Positions 31,064-40,512 of a stretch of 45,854 nt of DNA are shown here, piece after piece. How positions within the stretch are numbered: position 1 is the stretch's first letter; every line of letters starts with the position of its first letter. The stretch comes from an uncultured Dorea sp. GTDB taxonomy: Bacteria > Bacillota > Clostridia > Lachnospirales > Lachnospiraceae. Where the stretch lies: contig CAJUBG010000030.1 in the NCBI GenBank assembly GCA_910584575.1, positions 1 to 45,854 of the forward strand, given 5' to 3'. A program made the translations under genes and the position numbers. The notes below the pieces were generated by a model, which ran no database searches, had not been told where the DNA came from, and was given only the letters and a program-made list of their open reading frames with translations.

Positions 31064-33358
31064 TTATATCATTGCCCTAAAAACCTGTTCCACAGATAAT
31101 ATCATATTCTCCCTTGCATTTTCCGGCGTCATCGCTTCCTTAAGCGTAGTAACGCCCCTCACAATGGGGAAGAATGCATCAATCCCCACCTCATTACATT
31201 CTCCGGCATCCCTTGTCACACCTCCGGCAAATGCAAGCACCTTTGCCCCATACTTCTTAGCAAGACGAGCCACACCCACAGGAACCTTTCCCATAGCTGT
31301 CTGGAAATCCATCCTTCCCTCGCCGGTAATAACAATATCCGCATCCCTTACCGCCTGCTCAAGCCCAATCGCCTCAAGGACAATATCAATCCCTGACTTC
31401 AATTCCACATTAGGAATGTAGCTTAAGAAGGCAAAACCAAGGCCGCCCGCCGCGCCTGCCCCTTCTGCCATCCGATAATCCACGCCCCTGTATTCCTGCG
31501 TCTTATACGCATAATGCACCATCTTGCCATCAAAAATTGGCTTCTCCTCCTCTTTGACACCCTTCTGAGGCCCGTATACATAGACTGCGCCATTCTCACC
31601 GCATAGCGGATTTGTCACGTCACAGGCAATACTGAAGTGACATTCATTTAGCGCTTCAGGTACATTTTCTCCGGAAATAGACACAATGCGGTCTAAATCC
31701 TTAAGCCCCTCTCTAATAGGATTTCCGTCTTTATCCTTGAACTCATACCCCAATGCCTGAAGCATCCCCACGCCTCCCTCGCTTGTGGCGCTTCCGCCAA
31801 TGCCGATGATGAACTCACGGCATCCCCGTTTAACAGCGTCCAAAATCATCTCACCAACGCCATAGGTCGTTGCCCTTAATGGGTTCAATTCCTCTGGTTT
31901 TAGTAAAATAATTCCCGCCGCCTCTGCCATTTCCATCACAGCCGTCCTTTTATCTCCAAGAATCCCATATCTTGCCTTTGTTTTCGTTCCCAGTGGCCCC
32001 ATTACCTCCACGGAAACATACTCTCCGCCCATTCCCTCTACCAGCGCCTCTGTGGTTCCTTCTCCGCCGTCTGCCAGAGGCTTCACAATAATTTCTGCAT
32101 CACAGGCTCTAAGAATTCCGGCTTTCGCCGCATTTCCGGCCTCCATGGAACTCATGCTTCCTTTAAATGAATCTATCGCAATTACTACCTTCTTATTGCT
32201 GCTGCCTCTATGTAACTGCGGTTGAATCATGCCGTCCCATCCCCCTACTTTCATAGCGCGCATGAACTCCTGCTCTATCTCCTGATTCGGGATAAAGACC
32301 TCGCTTGTTTTCCAGTCATAAGTAAGATATCCCAGGTGGACCAAAAGGGTAAGCACATCATCCTTTGTCTGGAATGTGGTCATATCATTCTGAAACGTCG
32401 TAGAATCAATGGCACACCTTCCGTTTCCAAGCATGATAGCAATCGCTTCCTTTAGCCCGTCAAAATTCAAATCAATATAGACTTTTAATGCCTCATATGT
32501 CCCTGTCCAGTAACTCTCCAATTCCTTCCATGTCAGCGCATCAACCACAGACTTGGGATTATAAATGTGAAGATTACCGATAAGATAACCGTCATACCAT
32601 TTCTTTACCTCTGCATACTCCATATCTTGCTGCTCACATTGCACGCATACTTCTTCTTCCGTAAATCCGAAATATTCACCCAAATTCTTTGGCGAAATCA
32701 TGGAATACTCATCAAAAATATTCACCGCCGAGTGTTCCCCATACTTCTTGATAGGAAGAATACCCGTCATATATGCCAATTCTACATAATCAGCACCTTT
32801 AAAAAGTCCTCTAAGGAAATCCAGATACTCCTTCTGCGCCTCTTTTCGTTTTCTCGCAATCCGAAACACACAGTCCCATTCATCAACTATAAAAATAAAC
32901 CCTTTTCCAGTCTGGACAAATATCTGATCCAGCGCCGTCTTTAGCTTACTAGAAGAATCAATAGCCGTACATTCTGGGAATTCTTTCAATAATTCCAAAA
33001 CCACATTTTTCTCAATCTCATCCAAATATACATCTAAATCCTTTTCCGTATCCAAAAATCGCTGAATATCCATACGTATTACATTACACTGATTCAAATA
33101 CTTTTTAAACGACGCCTCTTTCTCAATCTTTAATCCTGCAAACACTTCTGCCGAATCACACCCACGGCTATAATAAGCCGCCAGCATATTTGCCGCCATA
33201 GACTTCCCGAACCGCCGCGGACGGCTTACGCAGATGAACCTTCTCTCTTTCTTATACAATGCATTCGTCCTTGCAATCAGCATACTTTTATCCACATAAA
33301 TATCCGAAAAACGAGCCGTCTCAAATAAAACATTACCTGGATTCACATAGATTCCCAT
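31064..33358 (-). CDS. In-frame fusion: AAA-ATPase-like N-half + glycerate kinase
   Basis: A 764-aa open frame. Residues 1-370 match the AAA-ATPase-like family (SRPRRFGKS at 45-53, FIVDEWDCVF about 156-165, YMTGILPIKKYG) and are closely similar to the full-length paralogue at 22663-24261. Similarity stops at EFMRAMK, where the paralogue goes on to its nuclease domain. From about residue 388 the protein is a complete GlxK/GarK-type glycerate kinase (KKVVIAIDSFKGSMSS, VKPLADGGEGTTEAL), which phosphorylates D-glycerate. An internal ATG (MIQPQLHR, near 32228) has AGGGGG upstream, so the kinase could also be made alone. Such a fusion looks like a recombination product that captured a housekeeping gene. 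A sequencing or assembly error is less likely because the frame is open throughout. Confidence 0.85.
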   Translation of the reverse strand: MGIYVNPGNVLFETARFSDIYVDKSMLIARTNALYKKERRFICVSRPRRFGKSMAANMLAAYYSRGCDSAEVFAGLKIEKEASFKKYLNQCNVIRMDIQRFLDTEKDLDVYLDEIEKNVVLELLKEFPECTAIDSSSKLKTALDQIFVQTGKGFIFIVDEWDCVFRIARKRKEAQKEYLDFLRGLFKGADYVELAYMTGILPIKKYGEHSAVNIFDEYSMISPKNLGEYFGFTEEEVCVQCEQQDMEYAEVKKWYDGYLIGNLHIYNPKSVVDALTWKELESYWTGTYEALKVYIDLNFDGLKEAIAIMLGNGRCAIDSTTFQNDMTTFQTKDDVLTLLVHLGYLTYDWKTSEVFIPNQEIEQEFMRAMKVGGWDGMIQPQLHRGSSNKKVVIAIDSFKGSMSSMEAGNAAKAGILRACDAEIIVKPLADGGEGTTEALVEGMGGEYVSVEVMGPLGTKTKARYGILGDKRTAVMEMAEAAGIILLKPEELNPLRATTYGVGEMILDAVKRGCREFIIGIGGSATSEGGVGMLQALGYEFKDKDGNPIREGLKDLDRIVSISGENVPEALNECHFSIACDVTNPLCGENGAVYVYGPQKGVKEEEKPIFDGKMVHYAYKTQEYRGVDYRMAEGAGAAGGLGFAFLSYIPNVELKSGIDIVLEAIGLEQAVRDADIVITGEGRMDFQTAMGKVPVGVARLAKKYGAKVLAFAGGVTRDAGECNEVGIDAFFPIVRGVTTLKEAMTPENARENMILSVEQVFRAMI

Positions 33359-33377
33359 ACCGCCATCCTCCTTTTAC

Positions 33378-33488
33378 GGCATCTTCTAAAATGCTTCGCA
33401 TTTGCCTTCTTTTGGTAGTGCCCCCTCACCTCCGTTCGGCGGCATTTCGTCGGAAGGCATCTCCTAAAATGCTTCGCATTTGCCTTCC
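33378..33488 (-). repeat. Pair of hairpin repeats upstream of the fusion gene
   Basis: Two near-identical copies of about 33 bp (33378-33410 and 33456-33488). On the minus strand each has AAATGC-GAA-GCATTT, and copy 2 also has an outer GGAAGGCA/TGCCTTCC stem (33481-33488 with 33452-33459). The DNA between them is also rich in short inverted repeats (CCG/CGG). A GGAAGGC/GCCTTCC hairpin also occurs at 19316-19349. The copies lie in the leader of the fusion gene, whose ribosome binding site AAAGGAGG follows. Confidence 0.7.
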
Positions 33489-33544
33489 TCCTTCTATTAT
33501 ACTGAATCTTACCGTCTATCTCAAGGTACAATGAACATTCCTCT

Positions 33545-33612
33545 AAAAACAAAAACGCCGTGACACAGCGACGGATACAGACAACTCCATATCCATCCCC
33601 ATGACACGACGT
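33545..33612 (-). terminator. Terminator of the nhaC-type/URO-D operon
   Basis: On the minus strand ACGTCGTGTCA (33612-33602) pairs with TGTCACGGCGT (33565-33555), one mismatch and one wobble, with an inner GGATA/TATCC stem, then TTTTTGTTTTT (33554-33545). Confidence 0.8.
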
Positions 33613-33643
33613 CTAATGTACGAAAACTCCTTCAAATTATCTA

Positions 33644-34744
33644 TTATGAAGCCTCTGGCCGCAGTAACTCCTCATCAATCGGATATCTCCCGAAAATCCT
33701 GGCTGCATCCATAAGCGCCTGCATATTCTCCTTAGGCGTCCCAATAGGCATCTGACACCCAGAAGTAAGGACATAGCCCTTAGGCGAATCATACCCCTTA
33801 CGGATACACTCCTTCGCAGAACGCAAGACATCATACGGCGTCCCAAAGCGCATCACCTCCACAGGCGGCACATTTCCCTGGATTTCCATACAATCTCCCA
33901 AAACCTGCTTCGCTTCCTCCACATCCTCCACATTATCCAGGCTGAACGCGCCAATTCCGGTCTCCTTGATATCCTCCCACAGCTTACGGCTCGTTCCGCA
34001 GATATGGAGTCCGCATCCGCCGCCGTTCTTCTTAATATACTCCACATTCTTCCGAAAATAAGGCAGAGAAAACGTTCGATACTGCTCGACACTGATTAAA
34101 GAGGTAGAGCTGACCGGATCTGCGAATCCGATTCCAACTCCTATATCTAACAGCCGGTCAATATACCGGTTGTTATTCTCCACAATCACATCCATAAGCT
34201 CTTTCACCTTGTCCGGCATTTTCACCGTTCCAATCAAAAGCCGTTCCGTACCCACAGCCATAGCCGCAATGGTGAACGGCCCTGTAACCGTAGCGCTCAC
34301 AGGCACCTTGTCGCCCAGTTTTTTCTTCACAAGCCGAACGCCCTCTAAAATAATCGGAAGCCTTCCGTCCTTATCCACATCCACCCGCTTTGCATTGTGG
34401 GCGTCCTTAAGAGCCAATGCCGGCTGCTCTAGCTGGGCGATATTATAATCCGCATATTTCACCTTAGCGCCCATAGCCTCGGCCATACCCCGAAGCGTAC
34501 AGGAAACCCCTGCCCCGTCAGAATGAAATGTATGAAAAATATATTCCTCCAACTCACACATTTTCTCCGAAGAATGATAATATTCATTCAGCGTACACCC
34601 AATCATGGGCGCCAGCGTCTCTCCTGTATCCAGACAGCACATAATCCTGTCCACTTCTTTTCCTTCATTCAACAGCTTATTCCGTTCAATCGCCGTAAGC
34701 TCGTCCCTTTTAATCTCAAGTCCCTTTAAATATCTCTCAATCAT
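33644..34744 (-). CDS. Uroporphyrinogen decarboxylase-fold methyltransferase (MtaA/MtbA-like)
   Basis: A 366-aa protein of the URO-D superfamily. The zinc-thiolate motif of the methylcobalamin:thiol methyltransferases is present: His247 and Cys249 in GLHICGTS, with Cys330 in LTSGCQMP. This favours a corrinoid-dependent methyl transfer role over haem synthesis; no haem genes are near. The start codon overlaps the stop of the antiporter gene upstream in ATGA, so the two are translationally coupled. The methyl donor is unknown, and no corrinoid protein gene is in the window. Confidence 0.85.
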   Translation of the reverse strand: MIERYLKGLEIKRDELTAIERNKLLNEGKEVDRIMCCLDTGETLAPMIGCTLNEYYHSSEKMCELEEYIFHTFHSDGAGVSCTLRGMAEAMGAKVKYADYNIAQLEQPALALKDAHNAKRVDVDKDGRLPIILEGVRLVKKKLGDKVPVSATVTGPFTIAAMAVGTERLLIGTVKMPDKVKELMDVIVENNNRYIDRLLDIGVGIGFADPVSSTSLISVEQYRTFSLPYFRKNVEYIKKNGGGCGLHICGTSRKLWEDIKETGIGAFSLDNVEDVEEAKQVLGDCMEIQGNVPPVEVMRFGTPYDVLRSAKECIRKGYDSPKGYVLTSGCQMPIGTPKENMQALMDAARIFGRYPIDEELLRPEAS

Positions 34745-36069
34745 AATCCCTGTCCTGTCTGCGTCTCACTCTTTTTTATCTTACCAGCCGTAAATATAGA
34801 AATCACGGCAATCACAGCCACAATAAGCTGATACCAGCAAAGAGAAATCACCTGGAACGGGCTGTTCAAATCTGTCAGCAGCGCACATGCAAACAAAATC
34901 TGCGCACTGTATGGAAGCACTCCCTGGAATACACAGGCAAAAAGATCCAGAAGCGACGCAGTCCTCCTAGGCTCAACGCCATATTCGTCACTGATTTCCT
35001 TCGCAACATTACCTGTTATGAGAATGGAAACCGTGTTATTTGCCGTCGCCACATCTGCCAGGGAAACCATAGCCGCAATCCCAAGCTCTGCGGTATTCTT
35101 ATTCTTAATAACCTTCTTGACCTTCAAAAGTACCCATTCGATACCGCCTTCCTCCTGAACCATCGTGGCCAGGCCGCCCATGAGCATGGACAAAAGGAAG
35201 ATTTCAAACATTCCGGTAAATCCTGTATACACATGGCCTGCAAATTCCAGTACGGAAAAAGAGCCAAACACAATACCAATGATTCCTGAGAATACAATAC
35301 CTCCCGTAAGAACAAGGAATACATTCAGGCCAACCAAAGAGGCTACCAAAACAAACAGATACGGCAACACCTTTACAAAATTAAATGAATACTCTGCCGC
35401 CTCTGGAACCACCTCCGGCCTTCCCCAAATCAGAAGGACAACAATCGTAATAACCGCTGCCGGAAATGCAATGGAAAAATTCGCCCGAAACTTATCCTTC
35501 ATCTCAACTCCCTGGGTTCTTGTTGCGGCAATGGTGGTGTCCGAGATTACGGACAAATTATCTCCGAACATAGCGCCGCAGATGGTAGCCGCTACCACCA
35601 GATAGACATTCAATCCACCCGCGTCGGCAAGTCCAATCGCAATCGGCGTTACAGCCACTACCGTCCCAACCGACGTCCCTGTGGCAAGCCCGATAAAACC
35701 GGAAATCACAAAAACACCTGCCGCTACAAACTGAGGCGGAATCACAGACATTCCCAGATTCACCACGGCATCCACACCGCCCATCTCACTGGACACCGTC
35801 GTAAATGCCCCTGCAAAAAGGTAGATGAAGCACATTGTCATAACGTCGATATGGCCGCAGCCTTTCAAAAATACACCCATCTTCTCATCCATGCTGCCCC
35901 TAAACAGCACAAACGCAGTAATTACCCCAAGCATCGCCGCAACCGGCGCCGGAAGCTGATAAAACGCCATCTCGACGCCCTTCATATTAAGTACGATACC
36001 TGTAATCAGATACACCCCTACAAAAACTCCAAATGGCAATAAAGCCTTTCCACTTACTTTCTTCTCCAT
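34741..36069 (-). CDS. NhaC family Na+/H+ antiporter
   Basis: A membrane protein of 442 aa from the ATG at 36069 (MEKKVSGKALLPF) with about eleven hydrophobic segments. It matches the NhaC/ArsB-fold antiporter family (FIGLATGTSVGTVVAVTPIA, CGAMFGDNLSVISDTTIAA, LADVATANNTVSILITG). NhaC-type carriers exchange sodium, or small organic anions, for protons. Neither the ATG nor an in-frame TTG at 36093 has a good ribosome binding site; the ATG fits the family N-terminus better. Coupling to a methyltransferase gene hints that it may import that enzyme's methylated substrate, which is inference only. Confidence 0.85.
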   Translation of the reverse strand: MEKKVSGKALLPFGVFVGVYLITGIVLNMKGVEMAFYQLPAPVAAMLGVITAFVLFRGSMDEKMGVFLKGCGHIDVMTMCFIYLFAGAFTTVSSEMGGVDAVVNLGMSVIPPQFVAAGVFVISGFIGLATGTSVGTVVAVTPIAIGLADAGGLNVYLVVAATICGAMFGDNLSVISDTTIAATRTQGVEMKDKFRANFSIAFPAAVITIVVLLIWGRPEVVPEAAEYSFNFVKVLPYLFVLVASLVGLNVFLVLTGGIVFSGIIGIVFGSFSVLEFAGHVYTGFTGMFEIFLLSMLMGGLATMVQEEGGIEWVLLKVKKVIKNKNTAELGIAAMVSLADVATANNTVSILITGNVAKEISDEYGVEPRRTASLLDLFACVFQGVLPYSAQILFACALLTDLNSPFQVISLCWYQLIVAVIAVISIFTAGKIKKSETQTGQGL

Positions 36070-36335
36070 TCCATTTTTTCTTTGTACATACAATTATCTT
36101 TCTTCATACTACATAGCTACGTGTAATTTCATTATAATGCCGCATAAATTAAAATCAACCCATTTAACCATTGATAATTTTAATATAAGTTCCGCATATA
36201 TATAATCCATCTTTAGACCGCCGGCAATATACCATCCGCTTCAAACTGGCATGGTTATATTTGCAATTATTGGCTCTTTCTTTCATTCCAGATATGGTAT
36301 AAAGTATCAACATAATATTTATAAGAAAAGAGGTA

Positions 36336-36878
36336 ATGAATGTGAACATGAATATGAAGCTAAAGAAAATTGTCATGACAGCATTATTCGCCGCGCTGTC
36401 CTGTGTGGCGACCATGTCCATCCGGATACCCACGCCGGGAACCGGCGGATATATACATCCCGGAGACGCCCTCGTCATTCTCTCCGGCGTTATCCTTGGC
36501 CCAATCTGGGGGCTTCTGGCGGCAGGCATCGGCTCAGCTATGGCAGATTTGCTCGGCGGATACTTTATCTACGTGCCGATTACATTTGCAGTCAAGGGAA
36601 TCATTGCATGGGTTGCCGGTATGATTTACCTGAAGGCCGGAAAGACGCCTAAGAGTCAGTGTACGGCTGTCATCCTTGGGGGAGTCGCGGATATCGTCCT
36701 TGTAGCCGGAGGGTATTTTCTCTGCGAGATACCTCTCTATGGAGTGACTGCGGCAATGGCAAGTATTCCCGCCAATCTGATTCAGGGGCTTAGCGGGCTT
36801 ATCATTGCATTCGTACTGTACCCGATTCTGATGGCAGTACCCGATATCAGGCAGATTACGCATAGTATTGCTTCCTGA
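36336..36878 (+). CDS. ECF transporter S component (substrate-binding membrane subunit)
   Basis: A 180-aa hydrophobic protein with about five to six membrane segments. The N-terminal KKIVMTALFAALSCVATMSI resembles the AxxxA helix that docks EcfT. TGGYIHPGDALVILSGVILG and FIYVPITFAVKGI match the S-component family. It captures a vitamin or precursor and works with EcfA-EcfA'-EcfT encoded elsewhere. I see no riboswitch in the 240-bp upstream gap that would tell the ligand. GAGG lies before the ATG. Confidence 0.88.
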   Translation: MNVNMNMKLKKIVMTALFAALSCVATMSIRIPTPGTGGYIHPGDALVILSGVILGPIWGLLAAGIGSAMADLLGGYFIYVPITFAVKGIIAWVAGMIYLKAGKTPKSQCTAVILGGVADIVLVAGGYFLCEIPLYGVTAAMASIPANLIQGLSGLIIAFVLYPILMAVPDIRQITHSIAS

Positions 36879-36889
36879 TTTTAAAATGA

Positions 36890-36940
36890 GGCTGTCGGAG
36901 ATGTTGTATTTTCTAGAACATCTCCGACAGCCCCTTTCTT
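36890..36940. terminator. Strong terminator after the ECF S gene
   Basis: A perfect 16-bp stem (36890-36905 with 36917-36932), loop of 11, followed by CCTTTCTT. The outer GGCTGTCGG core is shared with the terminator at 45243-45345. It lies between two convergent genes. Confidence 0.85.
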
Positions 36941-36954
36941 ACATTTTAAATGTC

Positions 36955-38190
36955 TTAAAGATACAGATTCTTATATACCTTCCGGTCCTTCACCACCAGC
37001 ACAACACAGAGCAGTATAAAGACTCCTCCAAAGGCCAGGACCGTCACCCAGGCCGCAAACGACGCGCCAATTCCGTATATGTAACCAATCAACAACTGAT
37101 AAACACTGGTAAGCCCTGTGCGAAGCACCTCCGAAAGGCCGTTAATCCTTCCCCTGTGGCTTGCCGGCATCCGTTTCGTCAGATACGGGCTTTCCGCCAG
37201 CATACTGAATACCTCGCCCCAGGTCAGCACAATCATGGCAATATAATAGACGGGTATCCAACCCATAAACAGAAGAAATATCCCGAACCCCGCCACCAGA
37301 AGCACCTGGCCTAAAAGCGTCTTGACCGTTTCCGAAATCCACGGAAACATTCTGGTAAACAACGGTGTAAATACCACGACCACCACACAGTTTACACTGG
37401 TAATTGAGCCGAAAATCACAGCCCCATTATCACCATGCAGCCTCGCCAAATCCAGAGGCAGCAAATAATTGTACATCTGGTAAGTAGCAAAGTAACCGCT
37501 GACTGCCAGAATGTAGAGAACAATCATCTTGTTCTCCTTCAAGACCGTCAAAAGCCCCTCTCCTTCCCTGTCAGCCTGGTATACAGCCTTCTGGCTGTTA
37601 TCCCTTACCGGAGTGATATCCTTGACCAGGAAGAAAATCAGCACCACCGAACAGCCGATTGCCGCCCCGCTGATTAGAAAAGCCAGCCACAGATAATCCC
37701 GAAGCAGAAATCCCGCAATCGTCGGTGACATGACAAATCCCAGGTTCGTACAGAGATACTCCAGAGAATAAGCACGCTCGCGGTCATCCGTCACCGTAAT
37801 ATCCGCTGTCAGCGCATTATAGGACGGATGCTCCATGTTCTGGCATGTGGCGGCAATAAACATCAGAACAATAGACTTGCCCGATAGCGGAATCACGGCA
37901 CAGACCACATAACAGACCACGGAAACAATGTCCAGATAAACAATATTCATTTTTTTATTCAGATGGTCTGCCATCTTCCCGCCAATCAGATTGGCAGGCA
38001 GGGACAGAATCCCTACTAACGCCATAATCCACGCAATATGCTTCGCGCTCATCCCCATTTTCTGGCTCAGAATCATCGTCAGCATAGGCCAAATCATGGC
38101 GCCCATGGCAGTAACCAGCCTTCCAAAGCACAGGATATAAATCTCCCTGCGCAATCCCTTATATTGTGATATTAATTTCATCCTTTTCAT
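36955..38190 (-). CDS. MFS transporter
   Basis: A 411-aa major facilitator with about twelve membrane segments and a central charged loop (about 190-215). The GGKMADHLNKK stretch between helices 2 and 3 is the family's G-x-x-x-D-R/K-type loop. It resembles drug/multidrug exporters, but the substrate cannot be read. Start: ATG 38190 (MKRMKLISQ) or ATG 38181; neither has an ideal ribosome binding site. It faces the ECF S gene, with a strong shared terminator. Confidence 0.88.
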   Translation of the reverse strand: MKRMKLISQYKGLRREIYILCFGRLVTAMGAMIWPMLTMILSQKMGMSAKHIAWIMALVGILSLPANLIGGKMADHLNKKMNIVYLDIVSVVCYVVCAVIPLSGKSIVLMFIAATCQNMEHPSYNALTADITVTDDRERAYSLEYLCTNLGFVMSPTIAGFLLRDYLWLAFLISGAAIGCSVVLIFFLVKDITPVRDNSQKAVYQADREGEGLLTVLKENKMIVLYILAVSGYFATYQMYNYLLPLDLARLHGDNGAVIFGSITSVNCVVVVVFTPLFTRMFPWISETVKTLLGQVLLVAGFGIFLLFMGWIPVYYIAMIVLTWGEVFSMLAESPYLTKRMPASHRGRINGLSEVLRTGLTSVYQLLIGYIYGIGASFAAWVTVLAFGGVFILLCVVLVVKDRKVYKNLYL

Positions 38191-38310
38191 CCAATCTTAT
38201 TGTATTCCCCGCATCTGTCTGCCTCTTACATCGGAATCTACCTCCGTCTACAATTTGTCTTGGTACTGATTGTATTCTACAATCCTATAAATGTCAATCA
38301 AGATTATCCA

Positions 38311-38372
38311 TAAATAAAAATAAGCCGGTATATAGATTCTCCTTATTCCTAAATGAATCTATGTACCGGCTT
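38311..38372 (-). terminator. Terminator of the chemoreceptor gene
   Basis: On the minus strand an 18-bp stem (38372-38355 with 38339-38322, one G-T pair) followed by TTATTTTTATTTA. Confidence 0.85.
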
Positions 38373-38382
38373 TATACCCCGT

Positions 38383-40512
38383 CTACTTATTAAGCTTAAA
38401 CTGTCTCACCAGATTCCTTAACATCTGAGACTGACTGGACAATTCTTCACTGGTTGCCGCGCTTTCTTCCGCCGTAGCTGAATTTGTCTGCACGACACTG
38501 GAAATCTGATTCATACCATTGGTAGCCTGCTCTAAAGACATGGACTGCTCTACTGCCGCCTCTGCAATCTTGTCCACCAACTCAGAAATCGCACGGCTGC
38601 TTTCAACCACCTTCTCCAGAGACTCCGCCGTCTCATTGGCAATTCCCATACCCGTATCAACGGCGCTCACAGCCCCCTGAATCAGCTCAGACGTACTCTT
38701 AGAAGCGCTGGCAGATTTTCCTGCAAGATTACGCACCTCGTCAGCTACAACCGCAAAGCCCTTTCCGGCCTCGCCTGCCCTTGCAGCCTCCACAGCCGCA
38801 TTCAGCGCCAGAATATTCGTCTGGAACGCAATATCCTCAATCGTCTTGATAATCTTTCCAATCTCTGCCGACCTCTTGCCAATCTCGTCCATGGCCGCGA
38901 CCATATCATTCATATGCTGGTTGCACACCGCAGTTTCCTCACCGGACTGAGCCGAAATATCCCTGGCGTCCGCCGCATTTTTTGCAGTCCCCTGAACATG
39001 CTCAGAAATACCCGCAATCGTTGCCGTAAGCTGTTCTACCGAAGCTGCCTGCTCTACCGACCCCTGGGAGAGCGCCTGGGCGCCCGACGCCATCTGGTCG
39101 CTACCCATAGACACCTGATCCGCTGAATTGTCAATCTGGCTAAGAGCGCTGCTAAGCCTTCTGTTCATCTTGCGCACGGAAAGGAGAACACCTTCAAAAG
39201 CGCCGATATAGCTGTCCTCAGCCTTCGTTCTGACCGTAAAATTACCTTCCGCCATCTCCTCTAAGACATACTTAAGATCCGTAACAATCCGGTTCAATGT
39301 ACCTACCATCCGCGAAAACGTATTCGACAATATACCAATCTCGTCCTCATTCGCCGCCTCAAGCTGTACGTCCAGATTACCCTCCGCGATGCTGTTCGCC
39401 GCCTCAACGATACCCTTGACAGGCTTTAATACCTTTCTCAGAACCAAGATAATCGTAAAGATAATCACGAGCAGAACCACCACAGAAAGACCAACCATCA
39501 AATAAATCGTCGTCATTATCAAAGCGTCGATATCCTTCGTCCGAACGGCTGTCAAAGCCCACCACGTCTCGCCGGCTGCATTGATTGGCGTAAAGAAACG
39601 GGTAACTTTACTTCCGTCCTCCCTCGTCGTCTCAATCTGGAATTCCGTATCTCCATCCATCTTATCCTGAATTGCTTTCAGCTCTTTGGCATTTGGAGTA
39701 AAGTCAGAAAGAGACTTGCCGATATCGTCTTTTGACTCACTGTCATAGATAATCTTCTCATTTGCATTGTAAATCGTACAGTACATACTTGGGTAGTCTT
39801 CGTTGGTCGTCTCCACCTTGTCGAAATTGCTTACATTGATGTCTGCCATCACGACACCCTTCATATCATTATTATGGATAATCGGGCTTGCATAGGAAAC
39901 CATGGAAACTCCGTTATAGTCATACGGGTCTGTGACCACGCTTTCCTTCTTCTCAGCCGCCAGCTTATAATAATCCTCCTGGGAATACACCTCATAAGCG
40001 CCAAACGGCTCGACCTTGCCCGCAGCATTATCCTTACTTATGTAGAAGCCGTAATCCTTCATATCCGGCTGGAATTTATACGCTTCAAACAGAACGCCGA
40101 CACCTTCAAGGTCGTCGTTATTCACCGCCGCATTCCGCGCAGTCTCCCGCAGGTATACCTCTACGTCATAATTCAAGACGGACAACACCCTTCCATAGAT
40201 ACTGCTCTGGCAAAGCGCAACAACCGTCGGATCCGTAGGCACTACTGTCTGTGACGGGTCTGCTTCTCCCTGCTGAAAAGACTTCTCCATAAATGCCTTT
40301 ATATCATTAGCGGCTGTCTCTGCCTCGTTAAATACCATCTGGATATCCTTGGCATTAGAATTACAAATTGCATCCAGTTCCCCGTAGGTCGCCTCTGTAA
40401 TAGCCTTCTCAGACATTTTGACTGTAATACCTACAAGAATTACCAGGCTGACCGCCAGAATCGAGCCGATTACGACAGCCAGCTTTTGCGTCAGCTTCAT
40501 TTTTTTTAACAT
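38383..40512 (-). CDS. Methyl-accepting chemotaxis protein
   Basis: A 709-aa membrane chemoreceptor from ATG 40512, chosen because GAAGGAGGAG precedes it (an ATG eight codons upstream lacks this). First membrane helix about 11-33, then a large external Cache-type sensor domain to about 328, second helix about 330-358, HAMP (about 360-415) and the cytoplasmic signalling hairpin, with the invariant tip DIAFQTNILALNAAVEAARA and GFAVVADEVRNLA. It ends LRNLVRQFKLNK without a CheR/CheB docking pentapeptide. Its C-terminal region closely resembles the partial receptor at 45385. The ligand is unknown. Confidence 0.95.
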   Translation of the reverse strand: MLKKMKLTQKLAVVIGSILAVSLVILVGITVKMSEKAITEATYGELDAICNSNAKDIQMVFNEAETAANDIKAFMEKSFQQGEADPSQTVVPTDPTVVALCQSSIYGRVLSVLNYDVEVYLRETARNAAVNNDDLEGVGVLFEAYKFQPDMKDYGFYISKDNAAGKVEPFGAYEVYSQEDYYKLAAEKKESVVTDPYDYNGVSMVSYASPIIHNNDMKGVVMADINVSNFDKVETTNEDYPSMYCTIYNANEKIIYDSESKDDIGKSLSDFTPNAKELKAIQDKMDGDTEFQIETTREDGSKVTRFFTPINAAGETWWALTAVRTKDIDALIMTTIYLMVGLSVVVLLVIIFTIILVLRKVLKPVKGIVEAANSIAEGNLDVQLEAANEDEIGILSNTFSRMVGTLNRIVTDLKYVLEEMAEGNFTVRTKAEDSYIGAFEGVLLSVRKMNRRLSSALSQIDNSADQVSMGSDQMASGAQALSQGSVEQAASVEQLTATIAGISEHVQGTAKNAADARDISAQSGEETAVCNQHMNDMVAAMDEIGKRSAEIGKIIKTIEDIAFQTNILALNAAVEAARAGEAGKGFAVVADEVRNLAGKSASASKSTSELIQGAVSAVDTGMGIANETAESLEKVVESSRAISELVDKIAEAAVEQSMSLEQATNGMNQISSVVQTNSATAEESAATSEELSSQSQMLRNLVRQFKLNK

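Noticed and set aside
33343..33552. Minus-strand 69-codon reading frame with repeated KANAKHFRRC
   Set aside because: It is generated by the 33-bp hairpin repeat and overlaps the fusion gene start; no ribosome binding site.
33644..34744. Haem-pathway HemE
   Set aside because: The His247-x-Cys249...Cys330 zinc site and the coupling to an antiporter fit the methyltransferase branch, and no haem genes are near.
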